This document shows, in pieces, positions 21,884-30,139 of a stretch of 64,000 nt of DNA (position 1 is its first letter; each line of letters begins with the position of its first letter). The translations under genes were made by a program, and so were the position numbers. Source of the stretch: Paenibacillus sp. JZ16 (GTDB taxonomy: Bacteria > Bacillota > Bacilli > Paenibacillales > Paenibacillaceae); contig NZ_CP017659.1 of assembly GCF_015326965.1 (NCBI RefSeq), positions 2,790,001 to 2,854,000 of the forward strand. Direction: 5' to 3'. The notes under the pieces are model-generated. The model ran no database searches, was not told the DNA's origin, and saw only the letters and a list, made by a program, of their open reading frames with translations.

Positions 21884-22162
21884 ATGCCTGGCACAAGGGA
21901 GTCTGAACCTGCACCGCCAATCAGGCAGCTGGAAGTCGAGCTGATCGCAGAGCTGAGCCGCTATGAGCCCCATGAACAAGCTGCGATTCTCAAGCGGATG
22001 GTGTACCGCCTCAAGAAGGGGCGATATGTCCGCAGCCCGATCATAATTGTTAAGGATATGATCCGGACGCCGCTTGTATGGCTGCTGCTGTCCATGGGAG
22101 TGATGATTCCCATTCTATTCTATATCCTGTTCGTTTGGGTATCGCTGGCGGTTGAAGGGTAA
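21884..22162 (+). CDS. Hypothetical protein with one C-terminal membrane segment
   Basis: 92 residues, no family recognised. The first 60 residues are soluble, with a helix rich in Glu and Leu (IRQLEVELIAELSRYEPHEQ), then a basic segment (RLKKGRYVRS), and one long hydrophobic helix (about 66-88). GAGAGGAGG precedes ATG 21884 strongly; the frame is open from 21818 but without a ribosome binding site there. Confidence 0.65.
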   Translation: MPGTRESEPAPPIRQLEVELIAELSRYEPHEQAAILKRMVYRLKKGRYVRSPIIIVKDMIRTPLVWLLLSMGVMIPILFYILFVWVSLAVEG

Positions 22163-22177
22163 AGGCGGAACGAAGCG

Positions 22178-22384
22178 CTATGGTTTATATTCCGGGCGCC
22201 GCCAGATCATTAAAGTAGCGGCGTACCATGCCGAGGTAACAAACGGCAGGTACTTGAGACCCTTCAACCCGCTCTCGTCTCCTCCATATATGATGTGCGA
22301 CATAACGGCAATCGCTGCATTCAGAACGACCCCGCCCGCAAAACCTCCAATTAAAGCCATAACCACCGCGGCAAGGCTTCTCAT
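22178..22384 (-). CDS. Small two-helix membrane protein
   Basis: 68 residues, starting MRSLAAVVMALIGGFAGGVV, with two hydrophobic helices and a basic C-terminus (RRPEYKP). AGAAGGGG lies about 9 bases before ATG 22384, inside the 3' end of the upstream gene. The two genes are 7 bases apart and surely co-transcribed. No family recognised. The open frame extends to 22591 but overlaps the upstream gene in another frame and looks non-coding there. Confidence 0.65.
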   Translation of the reverse strand: MRSLAAVVMALIGGFAGGVVLNAAIAVMSHIIYGGDESGLKGLKYLPFVTSAWYAATLMIWRRPEYKP

Positions 22385-22391
22385 GTTCGTG

Positions 22392-22784
22392 CTACCCCTT
22401 CTGTTCCCGTCGATCGGACGGCAGGACACCACGCGCCGTATCCACCGCAAGCCAGAACAATCCGATGGCGATGACCGGATGCAAGGCCCCGGCGCCAGGC
22501 AGGTTGGCGGTGAGGTATTGGCTGAAGACCAATAACAACAGAACCAGCGATTTCCATTTGTACGGGGCGGGCAGTTTGCCTGCAATACCAAATATCAGCA
22601 TGAGGACCGGCACGATTTCAAAAAAATGGACAAACAGGGTATGGCTTCTCCACATCGATCCATCGTCAAACAGCGCCATGCCGGCAAACAGCGTCTGAAT
22701 GGCAATACATACAACAAATATCCATGCCAGCCCTAACGATATCCATACGACCAGCGGTGTTTTTCCTACAGCTTGTTGCGTCAT
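22392..22784 (-). CDS. Four-helix membrane protein, DUF6220-like
   Basis: 130 residues with four transmembrane segments (about 12-38, 48-66, 74-92, 100-115). The pattern GLAWIFVVCIAIQTLFAG, then HTLFVHFFEIVPVLMLI, resembles DUF6220-type small membrane proteins of unknown function. AGAGAGGG lies before the ATG. It is divergent from the response regulator gene 182 bases away. Confidence 0.7.
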   Translation of the reverse strand: MTQQAVGKTPLVVWISLGLAWIFVVCIAIQTLFAGMALFDDGSMWRSHTLFVHFFEIVPVLMLIFGIAGKLPAPYKWKSLVLLLLVFSQYLTANLPGAGALHPVIAIGLFWLAVDTARGVLPSDRREQKG

Positions 22785-22966
22785 GTCGACATCCCTCTCT
22801 TAATTCAAATATCTTTACGAAATCATCCTATCACCGAAATGTTGCGATCTTGTGATGATGGCTTGCGGATTCCGTGAAATTTTCCAATTGCGGCTGGAAA
22901 CCGTATATAATGGGGTGGATTTACGGCTGAACCTAACGAATCAAAATGGAAAGGCAGGATCCTTGC

Positions 22967-23653
22967 ATGGCACATACCTTGCTTCTTGTGGACGATGAAC
23001 GAAAAGTCATTGAGTTTATGGAGCCGTTCCTCCGGCAGGAGGGATTTCACATCATTACCGCTGCGACAGGCACGGAGGCTTTGGCCAAAGTGAGGGACTT
23101 TAAACCGTCGCTGGTCGTATTGGATTGGATGCTGCCGGAATTAAGCGGCATTGAAGTATGCCGGGAGCTCAGAAAATCAAGCCGTGTCGGCATCATTATG
23201 GTTACCGCCCGGGTTGAGGAAACCGATAAGCTGATCGGGCTGGAGGTAGGGGCAGACGATTACATGACCAAGCCTTTCTCCCTCCGGGAGCTCGCCGCGC
23301 GTATCCGGTCGGTCCTTCGCAGAATAGAAGGCGAAACGGTTACCGAAGAAATGCTGAAGCGCGGCGAGTTGATGATCTCGGAAAACCAATGCCGGGTATG
23401 GAAACGCGGCCGGGAGATCCAGCTTACGCCTACCGAATTCAAACTACTCCTGACCCTTGCTTCAAGGCCTGGCGTGGTTTACAGCCGCCTGCAGCTGCTT
23501 CAGGCGGCCATGGAGGATGATATCCACAATGATGAACGGACCGCGGACGCCCATATCAGCCGAATCCGCAAAAAAATCGAAGATGACCCGGCTGAGCCCG
23601 TTTTTGTCAAAACGGTGTATGGATTCGGTTACCGGTTTGAGCAGCAGTCATGA
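22967..23653 (+). CDS. OmpR-family response regulator
   Basis: 228 residues: a receiver domain with the acidic pair in LLVDDERK, the phosphoacceptor Asp in LVVLDWMLPE, the Thr of MVTARVE and Lys of YMTKPF; then a winged-helix DNA-binding domain ending in VKTVYGFGYRFE, typical of OmpR/PhoB regulators. It overlaps the kinase gene by 4 bases (ATGA), so they form one two-component system. ATG 22967 is preferred over 22946 because AAAGGCAGG lies just before it and MAHTLLLVDDE fits the family N-terminus. The stimulus is not evident from neighbours. Confidence 0.93.
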   Translation: MAHTLLLVDDERKVIEFMEPFLRQEGFHIITAATGTEALAKVRDFKPSLVVLDWMLPELSGIEVCRELRKSSRVGIIMVTARVEETDKLIGLEVGADDYMTKPFSLRELAARIRSVLRRIEGETVTEEMLKRGELMISENQCRVWKRGREIQLTPTEFKLLLTLASRPGVVYSRLQLLQAAMEDDIHNDERTADAHISRIRKKIEDDPAEPVFVKTVYGFGYRFEQQS

Positions 23654-25044
23654 GCGTGGGCCGCAAAATATTCATCGTCCTCTCATCGTTCATTATCGGT
23701 TTCAGCACCGTCTTCGTTCTTCTTACTTATGTCGTCATCCGCGATTCCATGGATGCCATGCTGCAAACCTCGCGCGAAGAAGAGCTGGATCAGCTACAGG
23801 AGCGGCTGCTCGGTTACTACGTGAAGAATGGGCATACTTTCCGCGCCGTTCAGGATCAGGCGTGGTTAGCGGACAGTCCCCGTTCAGCCGACCGCCTGGA
23901 AAGCATCCTTCTGACATCCGGGGAACAAAAGACCCTTTTGCATGAGGGGGAGGCTGTGGAGAAGCAGATCAAACGCCTCGGTGTAAAGCGGACGTTGCAT
24001 GTTGAAGGCAAACCGGTCGCGGAGCTGTATTATTATGATACGGATGTGGCAAACCTGACCAAGCTTCGGATCGGCACGCCCACATCGATCATCATTTTGC
24101 TGGGAGGAGGCACCGTCCTCTTCGTCCTGCTTTCCCTCGGGGCGGCCTACTGGATATCTCGGAGGCTCACTGCGCCCCTGCGCAAACTCGTCCCGGCTAT
24201 CGAACGACTCGGTCAAGGCGAGTACGGTGTTCAGGCTCCCGTTACCTCGGAGGATGAATACGGGAGGGTCGCGGTTGCTTTCAACGGCATGTCTTCCAGG
24301 CTCGAGCAGTCCGAGATGGTCCGCCGCAATCTGGTGGCTGATGTCGCCCATGAGCTTCGAACACCGCTGACGATCATAAGAGGCAAGCTGGATCTGCTTC
24401 AACAGAGCAGGCAGCCGATCCAACCGGAACTATTGCTTCCCATCCAGGATGAGTTGATTCGCTTAACCCGTCTTGTGGGCGATCTTCATCAACTATCTTT
24501 GGCCGAAGCGAAGCAGCTGCCGCTGGTTCGGAAACCCACGGACATGCTGGATCTTCTGGGTCAAATACAGGAGCGCATCGAGCCAGATGCCGATGCCAAG
24601 AACTTGACCCTGCGTTTGACGAGCGCTACGGAACACACTTCCGTTCCTGTGGATCCAAGCCGAATCACACAGGTATTTCTGAATCTCTTCATCAACGCGG
24701 TTCGGTATACACCCCAAGGCGGGCTTGTCCATACCACGATCCAAGAAGAGCCGGCTTCCGGCATGCTTCGGATTGATATTCGGGATACAGGCCCAGGGAT
24801 TGAGGAGGAGCATCTTCCCTATCTCTTTGACCGCTTCTACCGTACGGACGGAGCACGTGCGCGGCATCAAGGCGGTATGGGACTGGGTCTGGCGATTGCC
24901 AAGGAATTTATCGTATCGCATGGCGGCACGATTCAGGCACAGAGCCTGCAGGGCCAAGGAACTACATTTACGGTCCGGCTGCCCTATCATGATCATGACT
25001 CGGAGAGCAGCACGGGGTATACGGCCCCCATAAATCCTATCTAA
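23650..25044 (+). CDS. Sensor histidine kinase
   Basis: 464 residues: an N-terminal transmembrane helix (about 7-28), an extracytoplasmic domain of roughly 110 residues, a second helix (about 142-168), HAMP (about 170-220), HisKA with the phosphorylated His in DVAHELRTPLTIIRG, and an ATPase domain with the N box FINAVRYTP, G1 DTGPGIEEE and G2 GGMGLGLAIAKE. The overall form resembles BaeS-type kinases. It is translationally coupled to its response regulator. The sensed signal is unknown; the moderate extracellular domain suggests an envelope or external cue. Confidence 0.93.
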   Translation: MSVGRKIFIVLSSFIIGFSTVFVLLTYVVIRDSMDAMLQTSREEELDQLQERLLGYYVKNGHTFRAVQDQAWLADSPRSADRLESILLTSGEQKTLLHEGEAVEKQIKRLGVKRTLHVEGKPVAELYYYDTDVANLTKLRIGTPTSIIILLGGGTVLFVLLSLGAAYWISRRLTAPLRKLVPAIERLGQGEYGVQAPVTSEDEYGRVAVAFNGMSSRLEQSEMVRRNLVADVAHELRTPLTIIRGKLDLLQQSRQPIQPELLLPIQDELIRLTRLVGDLHQLSLAEAKQLPLVRKPTDMLDLLGQIQERIEPDADAKNLTLRLTSATEHTSVPVDPSRITQVFLNLFINAVRYTPQGGLVHTTIQEEPASGMLRIDIRDTGPGIEEEHLPYLFDRFYRTDGARARHQGGMGLGLAIAKEFIVSHGGTIQAQSLQGQGTTFTVRLPYHDHDSESSTGYTAPINPI

Positions 25045-25052
25045 CATAAACA

Positions 25053-25092
25053 GACAGGCCCGGACAGATATCGACCGGCCTGTCATTGTTTA
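25053..25092. terminator. Hairpin between the kinase gene and cotJC
   Basis: GACAGGCC (25053-25060) pairs with GGCCTGTC (25077-25084), with a weak T-rich flank. It lies between two convergent genes and probably ends one or both transcripts. Confidence 0.5.
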
Positions 25093-25123
25093 TCCATTTG
25101 GATGTCGAAACGATACCCTCTCC

Positions 25124-25693
25124 CTAGAATATTTTTTTCGTTGCCCGATCTTCCTTGATGATCTCGACGGCTTCCCTGAAGCGGATGGAATGGATAATTT
25201 CACGTTCCCGCAAAAATTTGAGACTGTCCTGCAAGTCCACATCATCCGTCATGTCGATGAGCCATTGATATGTAGCGCGTGCCTTCTCTTCTGCCGCAAT
25301 GTCCTCATACAAATCCGCAATCGGATCACCCTTGGCTTGAATATAGGTTGCTGTCCAAGGGACCCCGGCCGCATTCTCATAATACAGCGCATTGTCATGG
25401 TTGGCGTAGTGCGCTCCCAACCCGGCAGCCTCCAGCTCTGCCACGCTGGCATCCTTCGTCAATTTATACACCATCGCGGCAATCATTTCGAGGTGTGCAA
25501 ATTCCTCGGTTCCGATATCGTTGAGCAATCCGATCACTTTATCTGGAATCGTATACCGCTGGTTCAAATAACGCAGTGCAGCAGCCAGTTCGCCGTCAGC
25601 GCCTCCATACTGTTCCATCAGAAATCTTGCCATTCTCGGATCACATTTACTGACGCGCACCGGATACTGAAGTTTTTTTTCATATACCCACAT
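25124..25693 (-). CDS. cotJC: Spore coat protein CotJC, manganese catalase family
   Basis: 189 residues, the same length as B. subtilis CotJC, starting MWVYEKKLQYPV. The ferritin-like fold carries the di-manganese ligands visible in IGTEEFAHLEM and the later IAAEEKARATYQWL and REREIIHSIRF, so a catalase-like activity is possible. CotJC is deposited in the spore coat with CotJA. AAGGAGG precedes ATG 25693; the upstream extension of the frame (to 25747) is basic and unlike the family. Last gene of cotJABC. Confidence 0.95.
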   Translation of the reverse strand: MWVYEKKLQYPVRVSKCDPRMARFLMEQYGGADGELAAALRYLNQRYTIPDKVIGLLNDIGTEEFAHLEMIAAMVYKLTKDASVAELEAAGLGAHYANHDNALYYENAAGVPWTATYIQAKGDPIADLYEDIAAEEKARATYQWLIDMTDDVDLQDSLKFLREREIIHSIRFREAVEIIKEDRATKKIF

Positions 25694-25789
25694 GGGCTCT
25701 TCCGCCTCCTTGTTCTCGCTTTTCCTCTTCATGAGGGCTGCATGCATGAGGTAAAAAAAAGCCGCAGCCCCCTTGCCATACCGTCATTG

Positions 25790-26065
25790 TTAAACCTGCC
25801 AAGGCCAAGGACCCTCGGCCCATTCAAACGGATACTTGGAATAAGCACGGCCAAAATTTTGCAGCGGCCCATACAGCTCTTGAAATTGCTTCGCTAGCAC
25901 CGTTCTCTCCTGGGTCAGTTTATTGAACTGCTCGATGCTCTTGAGATCATTCGGATGAGTGTCCAAGAACAGGTTCAGCTCCACCAGGACAAAATCCAAT
26001 GCCTGAAGCTGCTCCAGCATTTCGTAATACTTCAGATCTCCAACCTGGGGTCTGGCTTCATTCAC
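25790..26065 (-). CDS. cotJB: Spore coat protein CotJB
   Basis: 91 residues, mostly helical, with the family core LQALDFVLVELNLFLDTHP and a Trp/Pro-rich C-terminus ending WPWQV. CotJB is required for proper assembly of the CotJ coat components in B. subtilis. It is 6 bases downstream of cotJA and 96 bases upstream of cotJC, in the conserved A-B-C order. Confidence 0.93.
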   Translation of the reverse strand: MNEARPQVGDLKYYEMLEQLQALDFVLVELNLFLDTHPNDLKSIEQFNKLTQERTVLAKQFQELYGPLQNFGRAYSKYPFEWAEGPWPWQV

Positions 26066-26071
26066 CGCATA

Positions 26072-26293
26072 TCACTCTCCTTTAAATTTTCGCGAAGTAT
26101 ACGGGCTATACAAGGATGGCCATAACGTTCCGTGCCTTAGCGCCTCAGCAGGGCTAAACTGGGGCAGACCCGGCGGTTGAAACACGACATACTGGTTAAC
26201 AGGTACCACATACGATCTGTAAAGCTTGGGCGGGCATGGATCAAATGGCGAATGAAATACCGGGTATACGCGCACCTCTGGATTTTCCTTCAA
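26072..26293 (-). CDS. cotJA: Spore coat protein CotJA
   Basis: 73 residues from a TTG start at 26293. The family signature SPFDPCPP, then FQPPGLPQFSPAEALRHGTLWP, is clear. AAGGAGG lies about 8 bases before the TTG. The longer frame (to 26389) would start inside the T-run of the upstream terminator and adds about 32 residues with no family counterpart. CotJA is small, like the 82-residue Bacillus protein, and is part of an inner-coat complex with CotJC. First gene of cotJABC. Confidence 0.9.
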   Translation of the reverse strand: MKENPEVRVYPVFHSPFDPCPPKLYRSYVVPVNQYVVFQPPGLPQFSPAEALRHGTLWPSLYSPYTSRKFKGE

Positions 26294-26386
26294 AGGGATT
26301 TCCTCCTTATCGTTACGATCCGTCGTTATCAAGGACTCTTCGTATTTAACATATGTCTTCCGCCCAGAAAATGAACTCCAAAATGA

Positions 26387-26428
26387 CAAAAAAACCCTCT
26401 CCCCTGGAATATTTCCGGGAAAAGGGTC
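26387..26428 (-). terminator. Terminator of the yfkAB-CNNM-ytvI unit
   Basis: On the minus strand a GC-rich stem (ACCCTTTTCCCGGAA against TTCCAGGGGAGAGGGT, imperfect) is followed by seven T. It stands between ytvI and cotJA. Confidence 0.8.
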
Positions 26429-26443
26429 TTCATGGAGTTGTCC

Positions 26444-27475
26444 TCAAAATTTGATTTTGATTTGGAACAAGCCCGCTTTACGCATAGCGGAATAGATAAT
26501 GACGACCAGGGGGCCGATAAAAAATCCGATCACGCCAACCAATTTAAATCCGATATACATGCTGACCAGGGCAGGCAATGCGCCGATACCGACAGCATCC
26601 CCGATGACCTTCGGCTCCAGCACGCGGCGGATCACCGTAATCAGAATGAACATGAAGATCAAGCCGACTCCTGTAAAAATATCGCCTACCGCGAGCAGGT
26701 AGATGGACCATGGTATCAAAACGGAACCTACGCCCAGAATCGGCAGAATGTCGACAATGGTGACAAGCAAAGCGATGGCAAGCGGATAGTTAACCCCTAA
26801 TACCAGCAAGCCGAGCAGCGTAATCACGTACGTAAACAGGCTGAGGATCAGCTGTGCCCGCAAAAAGCCGAAAATTGATTTTTTCAGGCTGATCAGCACT
26901 TCGTTCACCTGCGACTGTGATGTCTCATCAAACAGCGACAACACTTTCTCACGCATCGTATCGAGGCTGAAAGCGAACAAGTACACCGCTACGCAGAATA
27001 CAATGAACGTGACGAACAGGTTCGGCAGCGTTTTGGCAAAGGACAAAAATGTTGAGGATACTGAATTGACAAGCGACCGTATATAGGAAGAAATATTCGA
27101 CATGAATTCGGTAAGACTGTCGGCAAGACCCGGCGAAATGCCGTTCAGCATGTCTTGCGCTTGTATAATCGTATGCTGAAGGAATTCGTTAGCCCCTTCA
27201 AAATATTGCGGAGCCCGGCTCCAATATTCGACCAGCTGGTTAAACACCTGCAGACCGATCAAATAAGCCAGGAGCAGCATCAAAAGGAGGAATAGCGTGC
27301 TTGTTACCGTTGCGGCCGCAATGCGGTTCATGCGAAGTCTTTTCATTAAGAGCCGATTTAACGGCTCCAATGCAATAGCAATCACGATGGCCAGCAAGAA
27401 CGGAGCTCCAACCGTAAACATTCCGTACAGCAACAGGAGACTGAGACCGATAAAGATCAGCTGCTTAATCGACAT
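26444..27475 (-). CDS. ytvI: AI-2E/PerM family membrane protein, YtvI-type sporulation protein
   Basis: 343 residues with about seven to eight transmembrane segments: two at the N-terminus, one near 60, a soluble region (about 80-150), and a cluster in the second half containing DILPILGVGSVLIPWSIY and the C-terminal FFIGPLVVIIYSA. This is the AI-2E transporter (PerM/TxeR) family; length and sequence fit the YtvI sporulation subgroup. The transported substrate, if any, is unknown. GGAAGTGG precedes the ATG. It lies 34 bases downstream of the CNNM gene and ends at a terminator. Confidence 0.82.
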   Translation of the reverse strand: MSIKQLIFIGLSLLLLYGMFTVGAPFLLAIVIAIALEPLNRLLMKRLRMNRIAAATVTSTLFLLLMLLLAYLIGLQVFNQLVEYWSRAPQYFEGANEFLQHTIIQAQDMLNGISPGLADSLTEFMSNISSYIRSLVNSVSSTFLSFAKTLPNLFVTFIVFCVAVYLFAFSLDTMREKVLSLFDETSQSQVNEVLISLKKSIFGFLRAQLILSLFTYVITLLGLLVLGVNYPLAIALLVTIVDILPILGVGSVLIPWSIYLLAVGDIFTGVGLIFMFILITVIRRVLEPKVIGDAVGIGALPALVSMYIGFKLVGVIGFFIGPLVVIIYSAMRKAGLFQIKIKF

Positions 27476-27509
27476 AATCCACTTCCTAACAAATAGAGTC
27501 TTGCTAGTT

Positions 27510-28835
27510 CTAAATGAAGCTGCTCTCGAGCTTCTGATGAATCATGACGCGAGTTACACGCAACCGTGTAGACTCTTCTACCTCAAAGATCACCCCGTCA
27601 AAGGTGGTTTTCTTCCCGACCACCGGGTTCCCTTCAAGCTCTTTGAACAACCAACCGCCGATGGAATCCACGTTATGCTCTTCAATCATTAAACCGGTCA
27701 AATCATTCACTTCTTCAATGAGCATCCGCCCATCCACTGAAAAGTACTCATCATACACTTCAATTTCAGGCCGCTCATCTTCAAATTCATCGTACAGGTC
27801 CCCAACAATCTCCTCCAAAATCTTCTCGGCTGTGAGAATGCCTGCCGTCCCCCCATATTCGTCCACCACGAGCGCAAGCTGCTCATGTCTTGCCTGCATC
27901 TTCCGCAGCACCTCGCTGATTTCCGTTGATTCCGATACGTCCATAATCGGTCTCATCAAGGAAGCCAGATCACGCTGCTTCTCAGGCTCCGCCAGCAAGA
28001 GATCGGTAATGTGGACAAATCCGATGATGCGGTCTTTGTTGTCCGTTGCGACCGGGTAGCGGGAGTGCTTCGTCTCATTGACGATCCGAAGATTCTCTTC
28101 CAAGGTATAATTGGTGAAAAGAACGTCCATGTCCGTCCTTGGCAGCATAATTTCTCTGGCTCTCAAGTCAGAAAAATCGAACAGGTTGTCCATTAATTTC
28201 ATCTCGTTCTCGTCAATGACACCGCTCTTTGCGCTCTCGTTCATCAGAATCCGAATCTCTTCCTCGGAGTGGGCCGCTTCGGCCTCGCTTGCCGGCTCGA
28301 TGCCAACCATCTTCAGAATCCGATTAGCGGAAGCATTCAGGACCCAGATCACCGGCAGAAAAATGCGGTAAAACCAAAGCAGCGGCGCCGACAGGATCAA
28401 AGCCGTGCCCTCCGTCCGCTGAATAGCCAACGATTTCGGTGCAAGCTCCCCTAACACAATATGCAGGAAAGTGATAATACAGAAGCCCACCGCCACCGAT
28501 ATTGTGCCGATCAATCGCTCATCCGTAAATCCAATGCTATGCATAATGGGGGCCACCAGCAATTCTGAAATGGCAGGCTCCCCTATCCAGCCAAGACCCA
28601 GGGAAGTTAATGTGATCCCAAGCTGGGTTGCGGATAAATAGGCATCCAGCTTCTGGTTTACTTTCAGGGCAATGCCTGCCAGCCGGTTCCCTTCGCTAAC
28701 GAGCTGGGTCAATCGGGATTGACGCATTTTTACCAGTGAAAATTCGGCCGCTACAAACACGCCGTTCAACAAAACGAGCAGGAAAACCAAGAGCAAATTC
28801 AAAATCAGTTTCCCGACCTCAAATTCCTCCGCCAT
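27510..28835 (-). CDS. CNNM/HlyC-CorC family membrane protein (hemolysin-like)
   Basis: 441 residues: DUF21 (CNNM) transmembrane domain (about 1-190, four hydrophobic segments, with VFVAAEFSLVKMR), a CBS pair (about 205-335; MLPRTDMDVLF and ALVVDEYGGTAGILT) and a CorC_HlyC domain at the C-terminus (about 350-435). This architecture is found in Mg2+ efflux proteins of the YhdP/MpfA type as well as proteins labelled hemolysin. Magnesium transport is the best guess. ATG 28835 is chosen since the protein begins MAEEFEVGKL; the open frame to 28937 overlaps yfkAB. It follows yfkAB by 25 bases. Confidence 0.88.
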   Translation of the reverse strand: MAEEFEVGKLILNLLLVFLLVLLNGVFVAAEFSLVKMRQSRLTQLVSEGNRLAGIALKVNQKLDAYLSATQLGITLTSLGLGWIGEPAISELLVAPIMHSIGFTDERLIGTISVAVGFCIITFLHIVLGELAPKSLAIQRTEGTALILSAPLLWFYRIFLPVIWVLNASANRILKMVGIEPASEAEAAHSEEEIRILMNESAKSGVIDENEMKLMDNLFDFSDLRAREIMLPRTDMDVLFTNYTLEENLRIVNETKHSRYPVATDNKDRIIGFVHITDLLLAEPEKQRDLASLMRPIMDVSESTEISEVLRKMQARHEQLALVVDEYGGTAGILTAEKILEEIVGDLYDEFEDERPEIEVYDEYFSVDGRMLIEEVNDLTGLMIEEHNVDSIGGWLFKELEGNPVVGKKTTFDGVIFEVEESTRLRVTRVMIHQKLESSFI

Positions 28836-28860
28836 GATGACACGCCTTCTTTCTAGGGTT

Positions 28861-30000
28861 CTAGTTTGTCTTTGCTTGCCTTGACTTGAAATCCACACCC
28901 CGGTAGTACATATCGGCCACCAACAGGTTCGGCCCACAGCAGCTCACTGCATCGCAGTGACAGTTAACCGTTTGGTTCAGCGGGTGTCCTGTTGTCCATT
29001 CGTTAAAAATATCGTCAAGCTTCTGTTCCTTAATATTACCAAAAGCCGGGATATCAGCAAAATCCGTTACATATACGTCGCCCGAGAATAAATTCACATT
29101 CACCCGGTTACGGCCATCCGGATCATTCCGGACCGTTACGTTCGGTTCTTGCCGCAGGCGGCGAATGATCTCCTGGTCATCATCATCGGAGCTGCAGGCA
29201 TAGAAGGGCAGTGTTCCGAACAGCATCCACATGTCCCGATCCCGGACATCCAGCAAATGGTGGATGGCAGCTTTCGTGTCGTCCAAGGACAATACGGGCA
29301 GAGCGGAAGCAAAGTTTGAGGCATACATCGGGTGAACCTCGTGCCGCTTGCAGCCCATATCCTTGATCAGCTTGTGGATGCCGCTGAGTTTCGTATGCGT
29401 CCGGTAGTTAATCATCGATTCAGCGGATATGTACATCCCTGCTGCACTCAGTTTCTCCGAATTGACCAGCATTGTATCGTACATTTTGTATGCCGTTTCC
29501 TTGGAGACGGGACGCGCACTATTCGCAAACCCGACTTCATAGAAGTCGTCCCCGTTCAAATAATTGAATGAGATATGCATAACGTCCAGATAAGGCAGCA
29601 TTTTCTCATACCGACTTATATCAAGCGTCAGATTGGAGTTAATCTGGGTCCGAATGCCCCTTTCCTTGGCATACTTCAGCAAGGGAACAATCACGTTATC
29701 CACCGTCTTGCCAAGAAATGCCGGTTCACCGCCCGTCAGACTGATCGTCTGCAGATGCTCTACCTCGTCCAGTCGCTTCAGCATCGTATCGAGGGGCAGC
29801 ATCGGCGCTTCCTTCATGACAAGCATATCACCGACAGCGCAATGTTCACAGCGCATATTGCAAAGATGCGTCACTGTCATTTCCACACTGGTCAGCACAT
29901 GACGACCATGCTCGCGCAGTGAAGTTATCGGATCCCACGGATCATAACTCGGCGAAATGGGCCTTACGGCTGATGGAAATGGCTGTGCTGTATTACTCAT
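28861..30000 (-). CDS. yfkAB: Radical SAM / CxCxxxxC motif protein YfkAB
   Basis: 379 residues. The radical SAM cluster motif is CNMRCEHC (about 47-54), followed by SLTGGEPAF. The C-terminus bears CHCDAVSC, the CxCxxxxC motif that defines the YfkAB group and may bind a second iron-sulfur cluster. The reaction is not known. In B. subtilis the region was once split as yfkA and yfkB; here it is a single frame. AAGGTGAG precedes the ATG. It heads a three-gene unit with the CNNM protein and ytvI. Confidence 0.92.
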   Translation of the reverse strand: MSNTAQPFPSAVRPISPSYDPWDPITSLREHGRHVLTSVEMTVTHLCNMRCEHCAVGDMLVMKEAPMLPLDTMLKRLDEVEHLQTISLTGGEPAFLGKTVDNVIVPLLKYAKERGIRTQINSNLTLDISRYEKMLPYLDVMHISFNYLNGDDFYEVGFANSARPVSKETAYKMYDTMLVNSEKLSAAGMYISAESMINYRTHTKLSGIHKLIKDMGCKRHEVHPMYASNFASALPVLSLDDTKAAIHHLLDVRDRDMWMLFGTLPFYACSSDDDDQEIIRRLRQEPNVTVRNDPDGRNRVNVNLFSGDVYVTDFADIPAFGNIKEQKLDDIFNEWTTGHPLNQTVNCHCDAVSCCGPNLLVADMYYRGVDFKSRQAKTN

Positions 30001-30139
30001 GGTTCACTCACCTTATTTCTTTGAATTACCGATTCATTCAGTACAACTTACGCAATATGTACTCTACGGTTTTGATAATGTCCATTATATGATTATAACA
30101 TACCCGAACAGAAGGCCTCTGCTTGATTCGGCTGGGAAA

